From: Umezawaea tangerina
GTDB taxonomy: Bacteria > Actinomycetota > Actinomycetes > Mycobacteriales > Pseudonocardiaceae
Assembly: GCF_003002815.1 (NCBI RefSeq)
Contig: NZ_PVTF01000008.1
Span: 124,001-188,000 of the forward strand
Direction of reading: 5' to 3'
Length of the DNA stretch: 64,000 nt
Part shown: positions 1 to 9,248 of the stretch, one piece after another
Position numbering within the stretch: position 1 is the stretch's first letter
How the letters are laid out: each line of letters opens with the position of its first letter
Made by a program: the position numbers and the translations under genes
Notes under the pieces: generated by a model
The model's database searches: none
What the model was told of the DNA's origin: nothing
The model's input: only the letters and a program-made list of their open reading frames with translations

Positions 1-3000
1 ACGTACTCGCCGGTGTGCGACAGCGTCAGCCTCTTCGCCGCGTCCACCAGCACGTCGTCCGGCACCGGCGAGCGGTGCCCGTGCTCGGCGGTCCACACGG
101 CGGCGACGGCCTCGACGTCCGGACCGGTGGTCCACAGCTCGACCGGGTCGGCGGGCACGGCCGCGGCGAGCAGGCGGCGGCGGTAGCCGTCGTCCAGCCG
201 CTTGAGCCGCTCCTTGCCCGCCTTGGCGCTGCCCGCGGACAGGCCGAGCAGGTGCCGTTCGGCGGTGCTGAGGTAGTTCGCGTCCCAGCGGTCGACGCCG
301 GGCATGCCCGCCAGCAGCACCGTCGCCTCGCCGCTGCCCAGGCCGGTGCGCTCGACCAGCGCGGGCACCGCCTCCGGGCGCCACGGCGCGGGACCGCGCT
401 CGGCGAGCACGTCGAGGAACCGGGTGATCCGCTCGCGCCCGAACGGCAGGCTCACGTCCTCCGACGTCTCCAGCACCCAGCCGCGCGGGGTGTCGAAGCT
501 GCCGGGGGTGCGGGTGAACTGGACCCCGTCGTAGCGGTGGCCGCTGTTGTGCCGCCAGTTCTCCTCGAACACGGCGATGAACCCGCCGGCGACCGGGACG
601 ACGCGGTCCTTCGGGTCGGCCGCGCCCTTGGGGAGCACGAACCCGACCGTGCGCCAGTGCCCGTCGCCCTCGGCCATGCCGCTGTCGGCCAGGTGGCGCA
701 GCAGCATCACCAGCGCCTCGCGGTGCTCGTCGGAGGTCAGCGGTGACGCGGCCCGGTGCGCGAGCGCGCCGAGAGCGGGCAGGAACTCGAACCAGTCCGA
801 GCAGGTCGTCTCCGGCAGCGCCCGGCCCTCGGCCTTGGGCAGTGCCGCGGTCTGGGCCAACGCGGTGACGAGCTCGGGCAGGGTGGTCGGGGTGGAGCCG
901 TGGTCGCTGCTGGACCGGTAGCCGCCGAACCAGCCGAGCGCGGTGTTGAGCTGCCCCTCGGTCACCGCGGGCCCGGAGGGCACGAGCGAGGCGAGGTCGA
1001 CGGCCCGAGCCGCCGCGGCGATCGGGGCGTAGCCGCGGAAGGTCCGCAGCTGCTTGGCCGCGCGGCGGACCACGTCGAGCACACCGGCGAGCAGGCCGGG
1101 GTGGGTCAGGCCGGGCAGGGCGTTCGCGACGGTGCGGGCGAGGTCGTCGCGGTCGCCGCGGACCAACGAGGTGAGCCGGTCGCGCAGGGACGGCTTCGAC
1201 TCCTTGCCGTCCTCCTCCAGCTCCGCCAGCGCCGCGGCGAGCATCTTCTCCACGGCGGAGGTGCTCACCGCGCGCAGGGCGGCCGACCCGGCCTCGTCGC
1301 GCGGCCTGAGCAGGTGCCACCAGTCCAGCGGCACCACGAGCGGCGTGCCGGCGGCGTAGGACGAGTGGGCCTCCCTGGTGGACACGCTGCCCATGAGCGT
1401 GCCCTCCTGGTCGAGCAGCGCCAGCGTCTGGTACTCGCTGGCCAGGACGAGCTCGCCGCCGCCGGGCAGCCGGAGCACGCCCACGGGCTGGCGACGGCCG
1501 CGGCGCAGCCGCACGCGACGGCCGTCGACGCCCTCGCCGAGCCAGGACCCGTCGGCCTCGGTGCGCACTCGCCAGCCGTGCAGGCCGTCGGCGACACCGA
1601 GCGGACTGCTCCGGGTGGACTGGTCCGCGGGACGCAGGTCGCAGTCGGTCAGCGCCAGGGTGGTGCCGTCCGCGGCGAAGTCCTCGAGGAACCTCGGCAG
1701 GCTGGCGCGGCCGATCTCGCCGGTGGCCGGGTCGACCTCGAACCAGCGCCACTTCTGGTCGTGGTGCACGACCGTCCACACGGTCGTGCCGTCGCCGACC
1801 GCCTTGAGGCGCCCCGGCACCTGGGTGTCGCCGCGGTGCACGGCCCGACGGCCCGCGAACCGGGCCCCGTCGGGCAGCGCGATGGACGGGGTCGGCGTGT
1901 CGTTGCCGTAGGACGGGCTGGAGGTGGAGCGCGCGAAGATCTGGTCGGGCGCGTCGCTCCAGTAGCCCAGCTCGGCGTCGTCGCTGTGCCAGCGGACCAG
2001 CAGCACCCCGTCGTACCAGTGCGCGGTCGGGCGGAACGCCCAGCGGTGGCGGGCGTCGGCGGGGATCCGGGAGACGTGCTCGGCGAGGATCCCGTCCGGG
2101 CCGACGACGACGAACGTCTCGCCGCGGCGCAGCACGAGCGCGGGCCAGCCCTCGCCGCAGATCACCACGCCCTCGTCCTTGGGCGCGCCGACCGCGGCCA
2201 GCCTGGTCAGCGCCTCCTCCAGCGCGGGCCAGCCGAGCTCGTCGACCAGGCCGGTGCGCAGCGTCCTGCGCAACGCGGTGGCGACGTCGGTCGAGGCCAG
2301 CGACTCGGCGGCCTCGGGCACGTCCGCGAACGCCTCGGGCACCCGCAGCACGGCCAGCGCGGTGATGTGCCGGTCGAGGTCCGGCAGGCCGGTGGCCGCG
2401 ACCCTGCCCGCGCGGGTGGTGAGCCAGCCGCGCACCGCGGCGCGCAGACCGGGCACGGCCATCGCGCCGGACAGCACGTCGATGCTCGCCAGGTCGTTGC
2501 GGGCGGTGGACCGGGCGTGCACGACGAAGCCCTCGCCCAGGGCGAAGGAGAACTGCCCGGACGCGCCGAGCGCTGCCAGGTCGCGGCGGCCGGGGTTCTC
2601 GTCGGACAGCCACCCGGACACGTCGAGCTGCATGTCGTTCCGCTCGACCGGGGCCAGCGGCACGCCGCGGGTGGCGAACAGGTCCAGCAGGTCCAGCTCG
2701 CCCTGGCGCCAGCCGCGCAGCACGCGGACCGGGACGCCGTCGGCGACCAGCCGGTCCGCCATCGCGTCGACCAGCTCCAGCAGCGCCTGCGAACGACCGG
2801 TCGTGCGCCAGCCGCTGGAGCGCACGGTGATGACCGAGGACAGCCACTCGGCGGGGGAGACGGCCACCTCGCCTGCGGGCTCGACGAGCGCCCTCGTGGC
2901 GCCGCAGCCCGTCAGGATGTCCAGCCACGTGTCGAGCGCGGCCGCCGCCGCGGGCACGAACGCCAGCAGCTGGCCGCGCACCTCGGCGTCCGCGGTCGCC

Positions 3001-3863
3001 ACGGCCACCAGCGAGTCGCGGTAGGACTTCCAGAAGCCGATGCCCGCGCGGCTGATCGCGGAGCTGTCCAGCACCGCGCGCAGCAGGCGCTCGTCCTCGG
3101 CGCGCAGGTCGCGCTTCGCGGCCTTCGCCAGCCGCCGCAGGTCCTCCGGCATCCCGGTGTAGGGCGGCAGGCCGCCGCGGGTCCGCTCGACGCACAGGGT
3201 GAGGAACAGCTCGTAGGCGCCGTCGGGCTCGTGCTTGCGGGCCAGGCCCTTCGCGTGCGCCGACAGGGCCTTGGCCGTCAGCGCCCCGGCGAAGGCGAAC
3301 TCCAAGAACACCTCGCGGGTGCGCTCGGGGTCGACGGCGAGGTCGTGCACCTCCTCCGCCTCGCGCGCCTTGCCGAACATGCTGGCGGCGTAGGTGGGGT
3401 TGCCGTGCTCCAGGAAGATCCGGCCCGCCTGCTCGTAGAACGTGGGCAGGAAGTGCGGCGCGGACCGGCCGAGCATGGCGCCCAGCGAGGTGAAGCCGTC
3501 CTTGGCGGCACCCGCGCGCGACCGGGCGGTGCGGGCCAGCCGCTCGACGTCCTTGACCAGGTTGAGCGCGTGGTGGGCGTTGGCCGGGTCGTTCACCAGG
3601 GCCCAGGCGGGGAAGCCGAGCGCGCTGCGCCGCCCGGTGCCGACCCCGGTCGTCCGCCCTGGGGCCTCGAACCCGAGGAACTCGCAGGTCAGGTCCTCGG
3701 CGCGGCCGAGGACGGCGGGCACCAGCCGGACCACGACGCGGTCGTCGAGGCCGGGGTGGGTGTAGTGGCGGGCGGTGATCGTGTCGCGGTCCTCGCCCAC
3801 GGCGTCCGTGCCGGGCAGGACCGCCCCGACGGCGATCATGGCCTCGGTCGTGCTCTTGCTCAT
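1..3863 (-). CDS. Very large protein of unknown function, partner of a DUF4132 gene (3' end outside window)
   Basis: An open frame of 1287 codons starts with ATG at 3863 and runs off the left edge with no stop, so the protein exceeds 1287 residues. The start overlaps the stop of the upstream DUF4132 gene as ATGA, so the two are probably translationally coupled. There is no signal peptide or membrane segment; a cytoplasmic protein is expected. The first ~300 residues look helical and charged. Around residues 560-830 there are Trp/Asp-rich repeats such as DGVLLVRW and TTVWTVVHHD that resemble beta-propeller blades. I do not recognise a catalytic motif. Coding on this strand is supported by strong GC3 bias and by the overlap; the long open frame on the other strand here is a GC-rich shadow. 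Function unknown. Confidence 0.8.
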   Translation of the reverse strand, partial: MSKSTTEAMIAVGAVLPGTDAVGEDRDTITARHYTHPGLDDRVVVRLVPAVLGRAEDLTCEFLGFEAPGRTTGVGTGRRSALGFPAWALVNDPANAHHALNLVKDVERLARTARSRAGAAKDGFTSLGAMLGRSAPHFLPTFYEQAGRIFLEHGNPTYAASMFGKAREAEEVHDLAVDPERTREVFLEFAFAGALTAKALSAHAKGLARKHEPDGAYELFLTLCVERTRGGLPPYTGMPEDLRRLAKAAKRDLRAEDERLLRAVLDSSAISRAGIGFWKSYRDSLVAVATADAEVRGQLLAFVPAAAAALDTWLDILTGCGATRALVEPAGEVAVSPAEWLSSVITVRSSGWRTTGRSQALLELVDAMADRLVADGVPVRVLRGWRQGELDLLDLFATRGVPLAPVERNDMQLDVSGWLSDENPGRRDLAALGASGQFSFALGEGFVVHARSTARNDLASIDVLSGAMAVPGLRAAVRGWLTTRAGRVAATGLPDLDRHITALAVLRVPEAFADVPEAAESLASTDVATALRRTLRTGLVDELGWPALEEALTRLAAVGAPKDEGVVICGEGWPALVLRRGETFVVVGPDGILAEHVSRIPADARHRWAFRPTAHWYDGVLLVRWHSDDAELGYWSDAPDQIFARSTSSPSYGNDTPTPSIALPDGARFAGRRAVHRGDTQVPGRLKAVGDGTTVWTVVHHDQKWRWFEVDPATGEIGRASLPRFLEDFAADGTTLALTDCDLRPADQSTRSSPLGVADGLHGWRVRTEADGSWLGEGVDGRRVRLRRGRRQPVGVLRLPGGGELVLASEYQTLALLDQEGTLMGSVSTREAHSSYAAGTPLVVPLDWWHLLRPRDEAGSAALRAVSTSAVEKMLAAALAELEEDGKESKPSLRDRLTSLVRGDRDDLARTVANALPGLTHPGLLAGVLDVVRRAAKQLRTFRGYAPIAAAARAVDLASLVPSGPAVTEGQLNTALGWFGGYRSSSDHGSTPTTLPELVTALAQTAALPKAEGRALPETTCSDWFEFLPALGALAHRAASPLTSDEHREALVMLLRHLADSGMAEGDGHWRTVGFVLPKGAADPKDRVVPVAGGFIAVFEENWRHNSGHRYDGVQFTRTPGSFDTPRGWVLETSEDVSLPFGRERITRFLDVLAERGPAPWRPEAVPALVERTGLGSGEATVLLAGMPGVDRWDANYLSTAERHLLGLSAGSAKAGKERLKRLDDGYRRRLLAAAVPADPVELWTTGPDVEAVAAVWTAEHGHRSPVPDDVLVDAAKRLTLSHTGEY

Positions 3864-4726
3864 GGGGCTACCACCGCTTCCTCGACGACGCGACCGGCGT
3901 GGACCGCCGCGGCCATGCGCATTCCCTCGGACCACGCGACCGGTCCGACGTCGGACAGCGCCAGCGGGGTTCCGTTCTCCAGCACCCAGCGCAGGTCGCC
4001 GGTCCAGGTCTCGCCCTCGGGGTAGTCCGAGCCGATCCAGTAGCGGGCCTCCACGACCCGGCCGTCCTCGAACGCCGAGTACACCGCGTCACCGCCGCGC
4101 ACCGGGTAGCCGAGCGTGCGGCACCGGCCGAGCGCGTGGTTCAGCTGCTCGAACTTGCCCCCGGAGTAGTCGGGGACGGTGGTGCGCCCGGCCGGGAACT
4201 CCTCGGGGCGCGCGAAGGTCTGCCGGAACAGCTGCTGCGCCTTCTGCTCGACGCCCAGCTCCGCGCCGAACTCGCGCAGCTCCTCCAGGTCCTCCAGCAG
4301 CACCGGGTGCGGGATCGACACGACCTCCGGCCGCAGCCGCCGGGTGTCGCCGTCGAGGGTGACCACGCCGAGGCCCTTCTCCGGGTCGGCGTCGCGCAGG
4401 AACCCGGTCTCCGGACCGCTCCCGTCCTGCGCCGTCACGACCAGGTCGCGCAGCACGGCGGCCCAGGCGGCGTCCGCCCACACCTCGGCGAGCAGCGCGG
4501 TGGGCACGGGCAGCGAGCGCACCATCCACCCGTCGACCGCGGCCAGGCACTCCGCCTCGTGGCGCGCGAGCCACTCGGAGAGCTGGCGCAGCTGCACCAC
4601 CTGGGGATCGTCCTTGATGGACGCGGGCGTCGAGGAGAGCAGCTTTCCCTTGCCGTTGCGGCACTGGACGCGACCGTTCTCCCCGAGCCGCACCTGGTAC
4701 CCGGACGAGGCGTCGAGCCAGCCCAC
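3860..4726 (-). CDS. DUF4132 (MolR/YehI-like) domain protein
   Basis: The 288-residue product matches the DUF4132 pattern. It opens with a GKGKLLSSTPASIKDD-type segment (about residues 24-40). Then comes a helical stretch ending in LPVPTALLAEVW, a central FLRDADPEKGLGVVTLDGD region, and the IPHPVLLEDLEELREFG segment followed by FRQTFARPEE. These are hallmarks of the family that includes E. coli MolR and YehI, which are much longer, so this is essentially the domain alone. The biochemical role of DUF4132 is not known to me. The start is GTG at 4726, chosen because AGGAGG lies four bases upstream (4731-4736). The gene is followed by the giant unknown gene with an ATGA overlap, so they form a two-gene operon. 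The pair may be one complex in which the DUF4132 part was split off. Confidence 0.82.
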   Translation of the reverse strand: MGWLDASSGYQVRLGENGRVQCRNGKGKLLSSTPASIKDDPQVVQLRQLSEWLARHEAECLAAVDGWMVRSLPVPTALLAEVWADAAWAAVLRDLVVTAQDGSGPETGFLRDADPEKGLGVVTLDGDTRRLRPEVVSIPHPVLLEDLEELREFGAELGVEQKAQQLFRQTFARPEEFPAGRTTVPDYSGGKFEQLNHALGRCRTLGYPVRGGDAVYSAFEDGRVVEARYWIGSDYPEGETWTGDLRWVLENGTPLALSDVGPVAWSEGMRMAAAVHAGRVVEEAVVAP

Positions 4727-4883
4727 GGTTCCTCCTGCGATTAGGTCTTCACGATGTCGGGCGAGACGTTAGCGACGGGCACCGACAAAAACGGATCGGT
4801 CGACGTCATCGCAACCTCGGCGTGATCGTGGCGGAGGTCCGAAGCGGACGGTCGGGGCGGCGGGGAACGGGTGCCGGTACGCG

Positions 4884-4918
4884 GCGCGGCCCCGACCCGG
4901 AGGGGGTCGGGGCCGCGC
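4884..4918. terminator. Intrinsic terminator after the heme peroxidase gene
   Basis: A perfect 15-bp inverted repeat (4884-4898 with 4904-4918) surrounds a 5-base loop, just downstream of the peroxidase stop on the minus strand. There is no long U tract, as is usual in high-GC actinobacteria. It separates the peroxidase transcript from the DUF4132 operon, which starts 158 bp further on in the same direction. Confidence 0.85.
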
Positions 4919-4933
4919 GGTCGTGCCCGGCTG

Positions 4934-6577
4934 TCAGTCGCCCAGCGGGTTGAGGAGGTCGGCCTTGCCCTCGAAGGCGAACAGCAGCAGGTCGGTCATC
5001 CGGAACGTCTCCGGGTCCGGCCCGAGCGAGGGCCGCCACGCCGGCGAGCGGACGATGGACGTGCGGCTGCCCTCGACGGCCCGGTGGAACACCTCGGCGG
5101 TGATCCGGCCGCCGACCGGGCCCAGCAGGCCGCCGTTGAGCTCGGCCTCCCGCAGGACGTAGAACCACAGCGGCGTCGCGGCGACCACCGAGTCCCGCTG
5201 CTCGTCGGTCAACGAGCCCAGGTCGGCCCCGCCCGAGCCGAGCAGGACCTGCTCCTCGGTCAGCGGCTCGACGCAGAACAGCTCCGCCATCTGCTGCCCG
5301 CTGGCCAGCCGGACCATGCTCGCCCTCGTCAGGTTGCGGAAGGCCAGGTTCCGCTCGATCTCGTCGAACGTCGTGCCCCGCCCGCCGAAGGTGCCCGCGG
5401 GCAGCTGGGTCAGCGGGTCGACCAGCAGCGAGTCGATCCGCTTGGTGACGTTGCCGCCACCGGCCGCGACGGGCGGCGCGAGGTCCGGCCGGTCCGCCTC
5501 GGCGAAGTCGTAGAGCCTGCGGAAGTCCGCGACCCAGTTCGTCGGGAGCGTGTCGACCGTCCCCGAGTCCGGGTCGTCCAGGACGGGGACCGCGGACCCC
5601 GGCTGGAAGTTGCCGCTGACGCCGGTGAAGGTGAACAGCGCCAGCAGCGGGGCGATGCGACCGGGACCGGTGCTGTTGAACACCCGGTTCCACTGGTACT
5701 CGTCGCGGATCATGCTGTGCCCGAGGCGGTAGGCGGCCACCGAGAACTCGATCGGCATCGTCGGCCGGTTCGCGTGGTCGCGGGCCTCGAAGAACCGGCG
5801 GCCGTTGGTGAACACGTCCTCCACGATCGCCGGGTCCACCACCCTGGGCAGGAAGTCCGTCCGCAGCATCCACTGGTAGTGCCTGGTGACGTGCTGGCGG
5901 GCGGCGGCGAACAGCCGCCGCCCGGAGAGCCCCTTGAGCGCGAGCTCCTCGACCACCCGGTTGTGGAACCGGATGAACGCCAGGTGCGTCTGCGCGACGG
6001 CGAGGTTCTCGTCGTTGCGCGGGTCCGGGATCAGTGGCAGCCGCCGGTCCGCGGCCGTGCCCCCGGTGCCGCCCCGGCGCGGCAGGTCGAACCCGTCCAG
6101 CTCGACGTTGACCCGCTCGTCCGGGAACGTCGTCGCCGAGGTCTTGCCCACCTTCAGCGAGACCCCGTCCTCGGCGTAGAACACCCGGTCCTGCGGGTCG
6201 TCCGGACCCCGTCCGTAGACGGAGTCCAGGTCGAGCGCCGGGGACCGGCCCTGCAGCAGCTCACCGAGATTCACGTCGTCGCCGAGCTGCGCCTCGGTCC
6301 GGTCCATGGTCAGGTCGTGGTCGACGAACTGGCCGAGGTAGGTGAACCCGGCCGGGACGGCCGAGTCGGCTTGCGGCACCTTGGCGGTGAGAGCGGTGGC
6401 CAGGGCGGTCCTGACCTCCTGGTCGGTCCTGGTGCCCTTCGGGCCGAGGCGGGAGAAGCGGAACCGCCGCAGCTCCTCCACCGTCAAGGGCTGTCGGGTG
6501 GTCGGTTCCCCGTCGGCGTCCAGCTCGAGCACGCCCTCACCGACCACGAAGAAGCTATCACGCGCGTGTTTTCCCAC
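4934..6577 (-). CDS. Animal-type heme peroxidase (peroxidase-cyclooxygenase superfamily)
   Basis: A protein of 547 residues with the features of bacterial An_peroxidase proteins. The distal heme histidine is H87 in GQFVDHDLT, and the proximal histidine is H287 in AYRLGHSMIRDEYQWN. The phrase LPLIPDPRNDENLAVAQTH before the helical core is also typical. The family uses hydrogen peroxide to oxidise substrates at a heme; the physiological substrate here is unknown. No signal peptide is evident. The open frame continues upstream to 7081 but would then run under the opposite-strand gene at 6780. I chose GTG at 6577 because a G-rich stretch precedes it and homology-like sequence (VGKHARDSFFVVGEG) begins there. 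It is a single gene with its own terminator. Confidence 0.86.
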   Translation of the reverse strand: MGKHARDSFFVVGEGVLELDADGEPTTRQPLTVEELRRFRFSRLGPKGTRTDQEVRTALATALTAKVPQADSAVPAGFTYLGQFVDHDLTMDRTEAQLGDDVNLGELLQGRSPALDLDSVYGRGPDDPQDRVFYAEDGVSLKVGKTSATTFPDERVNVELDGFDLPRRGGTGGTAADRRLPLIPDPRNDENLAVAQTHLAFIRFHNRVVEELALKGLSGRRLFAAARQHVTRHYQWMLRTDFLPRVVDPAIVEDVFTNGRRFFEARDHANRPTMPIEFSVAAYRLGHSMIRDEYQWNRVFNSTGPGRIAPLLALFTFTGVSGNFQPGSAVPVLDDPDSGTVDTLPTNWVADFRRLYDFAEADRPDLAPPVAAGGGNVTKRIDSLLVDPLTQLPAGTFGGRGTTFDEIERNLAFRNLTRASMVRLASGQQMAELFCVEPLTEEQVLLGSGGADLGSLTDEQRDSVVAATPLWFYVLREAELNGGLLGPVGGRITAEVFHRAVEGSRTSIVRSPAWRPSLGPDPETFRMTDLLLFAFEGKADLLNPLGD

Positions 6578-6779
6578 GTAGACCCCCCGGTCCTGGGTCC
6601 GGCGACTGCGCCGGTCGCGGCGGCGCACCCCCTGTGCGCCGCCCGCACTGGTCCAGAGGGGGCGGGACGGCCGTGGATACGCCGGAGCCGGGGTCTTCGG
6701 GAGGTCGGGCGGCGGATCCCGCGCGGGTGGGTCATCATGTCGCACGACCGGCACCACGGGCAGCGGGAGGACGGACGAC

Positions 6780-7334
6780 ATGGTCAGCGCGGCAGAGGAG
6801 CACCGGCGGATCGCGGGCGCGTTCACCGAGCGGGTCCGCGGCGTCGCGCCGGGTGACTGGGAGAACAAGGCGCCGTGCGAGGGGTGGGTCGCGCGCGACG
6901 TGGTCCGGCACCTGGTCGAGTGGTTCCCCGCGTTCCTGAAGTCCGGCGCGGGCGTCGACCTGCCGAAGGGGCCGTCGGTCGACGAGGACCCGGTGGCCGC
7001 GTGGACGACGCACAGCGACGGCGTGCAGGCGCTGCTGGACGACCCGGCCACGGCGGACAGGCTGCTGAGCAACCCCAACACCGGCGAGCTCCCGCTCGAC
7101 CGGGCGGTCGCGATGTTCTACACCAGCGACGTCTTCATGCACACGTGGGACCTGGCGCGCGCCACCGGCCAGGACGAGCGGCTCGACCAGGCCAAGTGCG
7201 CGGAGCTGCTGGAGGGCATGGTCCCGATGGACGAGGTGCTGCGCGGCAGCGGGCACTACGGGCCCAAGGTCGAGGTGCCCGCCGACGCCGACCCGCAGAC
7301 GCGGATGCTCGCGTTCATCGGCCGCACCCCCTGA
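6780..7334 (+). CDS. TIGR03086-type protein, mycothiol-dependent maleylpyruvate isomerase fold (DinB-like)
   Basis: A protein of 184 residues with the four-helix DinB/MDMPI layout. The first helix pattern is EHRRIAGAFTERV, then comes CEGWVARDVVRHLVEW, whose histidine is a usual metal ligand, and near the C-terminus TSDVFMHTWDLARATGQD, the family's H-x-WDLA-x-ATG signature. Members of this actinobacterial family are metal-binding proteins, some of them thiol transferases that use mycothiol. The exact substrate cannot be read from sequence. ATG at 6780 follows a GGGAGG stretch. It diverges from the heme peroxidase across about 200 bp and ends before a shared terminator. Confidence 0.8.
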   Translation: MVSAAEEHRRIAGAFTERVRGVAPGDWENKAPCEGWVARDVVRHLVEWFPAFLKSGAGVDLPKGPSVDEDPVAAWTTHSDGVQALLDDPATADRLLSNPNTGELPLDRAVAMFYTSDVFMHTWDLARATGQDERLDQAKCAELLEGMVPMDEVLRGSGHYGPKVEVPADADPQTRMLAFIGRTP

Positions 7335-7340
7335 GACGGG

Positions 7341-7374
7341 CTTCGGGGCGGGGTCCGAAGACCCCGCCCCGAAG
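7341..7374. terminator. Bidirectional terminator between converging genes
   Basis: A perfect 15-bp stem (7341-7355 with 7360-7374) has a CGAA tetraloop. It lies 6 bp after the stop of the plus-strand gene and about 40 bp beyond the stop of the converging GH64 gene, so it can serve both. Confidence 0.88.
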
Positions 7375-7416
7375 GACTTCCCGCGTGCGTCCCGACCGCG
7401 GCGTCAGGTCACCGCG

Positions 7417-9009
7417 CTAGGCGCGGTGCCACTTCTGGTTCGCCGTGCCGCCGCACTCCCACGTCTGGAGCACGGCGTCGTTGTTCGGGTTCCAGTCCGC
7501 GATGTCGACGCACTTGTTGGCCTGCGGGTTCACCAGGTCGCCCGCGCCGCTGAGCACCCACTGCTGGGCGGGGTTGCCGCTGCACGTGGCGATCTGGACC
7601 GCCGCGCCGTTCGCGGTCGAGCCCCACGCCACGTCCATGCACTTGTTGTTCTCCGTGCGCAGCGTGCCGTCGACGAACTGCCACTTCTGGTTCGTGCCGC
7701 CCGTGCAGTTCCACACGATGAGGCGCTGGCCGTCGTTGAAGTTCCAGTTCGGCACGTCGATGCACTTGCCGTGCCAGTCGCTCACGATGCTGTTGCCGGT
7801 GGGCGGCGGGTTGCCGCCGCCACCCGCGCCGAACGGCGTGAGCGTGATGCCCGCGGACCGCGGGTCGCCGTCGTGCACCAGGGACTCCTGGGCCTGCACG
7901 TCGTCGAACGCGAACCCGTAGGCCTTACCGTCCACCATGTTCTGGTGGATGATCCGCGAGTAGTGGTCGGTCAGCGAACCCTGGTAGAAGTCCGAGGGAC
8001 CACCACCGGGCTGCGTGTCGATCCGGCCGAGGGTGGAGCGGTGCAGCGCCGCGCACAGGGTGCGGGCGATGGGGCCGACCACCTGGTCGTTCGGAGCGGC
8101 CAGGTTGCCGTCGCAGCCCCACACGTTCGCCGTGGAGGGCTTCTGGAACGACGCCACCTGCTGGCCCGACGTGTTGGTGAAGTTCATCGTGCTGCCGGAC
8201 GTGCGACCGAAGTACTTGATGTTGGGCTGGTCGCCGAACGGGACCACGGTGAGCGTCTTGCTCGCGTAGGCGCCCCACGCCTGGTCGATGTAGGGCTGGA
8301 GGTAGTTCGCGTCCATCAGGCCCGCGCCCGCCGCCTTGCCGGGGGCGAGGACCCTCAGGACGGTGCCGTCGGACCGGGTCACCACGGAGTTGCCCCAGCC
8401 CGAGGCCTGGCGGACGGCGTTGATCACGTTCTCGCGGCCGTTGTTCACCAGGTTGCCGGTGCGCGTGGTGGCACCGCTCGCACCGGTCACGCTGACCTCG
8501 TGCGGGACGGCGAACTGGTCCACCTGGGAGCTGTTGAGCCAGAGCCCCGCGTCGTTGTAGGTGAACTCGCTCCAGTCGAACAGGATGTTCTTGTTCTGGT
8601 CACCCGCCCACGGCGCGGGCTGGACGAGACCGTCGGGCGTGAGGAAGAGCTTCAGCTTGTCGCCGAAGGTCATGTAGATCCGGCCCGAGATGAAGCGCGG
8701 CACCCGCACGGTGACGCTGCCGCCACCGCCGGGTCCCGCGATGGAGACGTCCGGTGCCGGTGACGGCGGGTTGGTGCCGCCCGACCACGGGGTGAAGCCG
8801 CCGCCCTGGTTGACGTACCCGAGCCGTCCGTTGCGGATGTCGGTGCCCAGGACGTACAGGTACACCGCCTCCGCGCGGCCGCTGTTGTTCGTGACGGTGA
8901 TCGGCAGCAGGTCGGGACCGGTGGCCGCCGCCGGTCTGGTGACGGTGGCGACGGACGTCGCCACCAGGAGCGCGGTGAGCGCGCTCAACCACTTCGTTCT
9001 GGTGCGCAA
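7417..9009 (-). CDS. Secreted GH64 endo-beta-1,3-glucanase with C-terminal ricin-type (CBM13) lectin domain
   Basis: A protein of 530 residues. A Sec signal peptide ends near AAA-TGPDLLP. The GH64 thaumatin-like catalytic domain follows, with NNSGRAEAVYLYVLGTD near its start and GGGPSDFYQGSLTDHYSRIIHQ and YGFAFDDVQAQES near its end. After a GGGGNPPPTG linker come three QXW beta-trefoil repeats (QKWQF, QQWVL, QKWHR) of a CBM13/ricin B lectin. GH64 enzymes release pentasaccharides from laminarin and fungal wall glucan. I place the start at TTG 9009, with AGGAG six bases upstream (9016-9020), not at the upstream ATG 9069, because the signal peptide begins there. A CebR-type box and a clear promoter precede it (9123-9166), linking it to the cellulose regulon more than 24 kb away. 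Confidence 0.9.
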   Translation of the reverse strand: MRTRTKWLSALTALLVATSVATVTRPAAATGPDLLPITVTNNSGRAEAVYLYVLGTDIRNGRLGYVNQGGGFTPWSGGTNPPSPAPDVSIAGPGGGGSVTVRVPRFISGRIYMTFGDKLKLFLTPDGLVQPAPWAGDQNKNILFDWSEFTYNDAGLWLNSSQVDQFAVPHEVSVTGASGATTRTGNLVNNGRENVINAVRQASGWGNSVVTRSDGTVLRVLAPGKAAGAGLMDANYLQPYIDQAWGAYASKTLTVVPFGDQPNIKYFGRTSGSTMNFTNTSGQQVASFQKPSTANVWGCDGNLAAPNDQVVGPIARTLCAALHRSTLGRIDTQPGGGPSDFYQGSLTDHYSRIIHQNMVDGKAYGFAFDDVQAQESLVHDGDPRSAGITLTPFGAGGGGNPPPTGNSIVSDWHGKCIDVPNWNFNDGQRLIVWNCTGGTNQKWQFVDGTLRTENNKCMDVAWGSTANGAAVQIATCSGNPAQQWVLSGAGDLVNPQANKCVDIADWNPNNDAVLQTWECGGTANQKWHRA

Positions 9010-9122
9010 GGAGTGCTCCTCGGTTCCGCAGGCAGGGTCTCGTCGTCCCGTGGAGCGGAGGGACTCCACGGGGGACGCGGAAAGGGCGTGCGCAGCGACC
9101 GACGGACGCCGCGGCCCGTCGG

Positions 9123-9136
9123 TGGGAGCGCTTCCA
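9123..9136. promoter_or_regulatory. CebR-type operator upstream of GH64
   Basis: TGGGAGCGCTTCCA matches the palindrome TGGGAGCGCTCCCA found before the cellulase genes in 13 of 14 positions. It begins one base after the -10 element of the GH64 promoter, so a bound repressor would cover the start of transcription. Confidence 0.8.
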
Positions 9137-9137
9137 T

Positions 9138-9166
9138 AGAGTGATGGCGGGTTCTTGCCGTGTCAA
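9138..9166 (-). promoter_or_regulatory. Promoter of the GH64 gene
   Basis: On the minus strand a perfect -35 TTGACA (9161-9166) stands 17 bases before CACTCT (9138-9143), and the CebR box follows directly. The same layout (TTGACA, about 18 bases, CACACT, operator) stands before cebE. Confidence 0.65.
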
Positions 9167-9248
9167 GTGGACGTTGTCCCGCGGGTACCCCTAGTGCGAA
9201 AGGGAATCCGGGCGCCGTTCGGGCCTTCCGGGAGGGCTGTTCGGGCCG

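Noticed and set aside
756-4025. A 1089-codon open frame on the plus strand
   Set aside because: It is Arg/Gly/Ala/Val-rich, low-complexity sequence typical of the antisense of a GC-biased gene. The minus-strand frame has clear protein character and is coupled to the DUF4132 gene.
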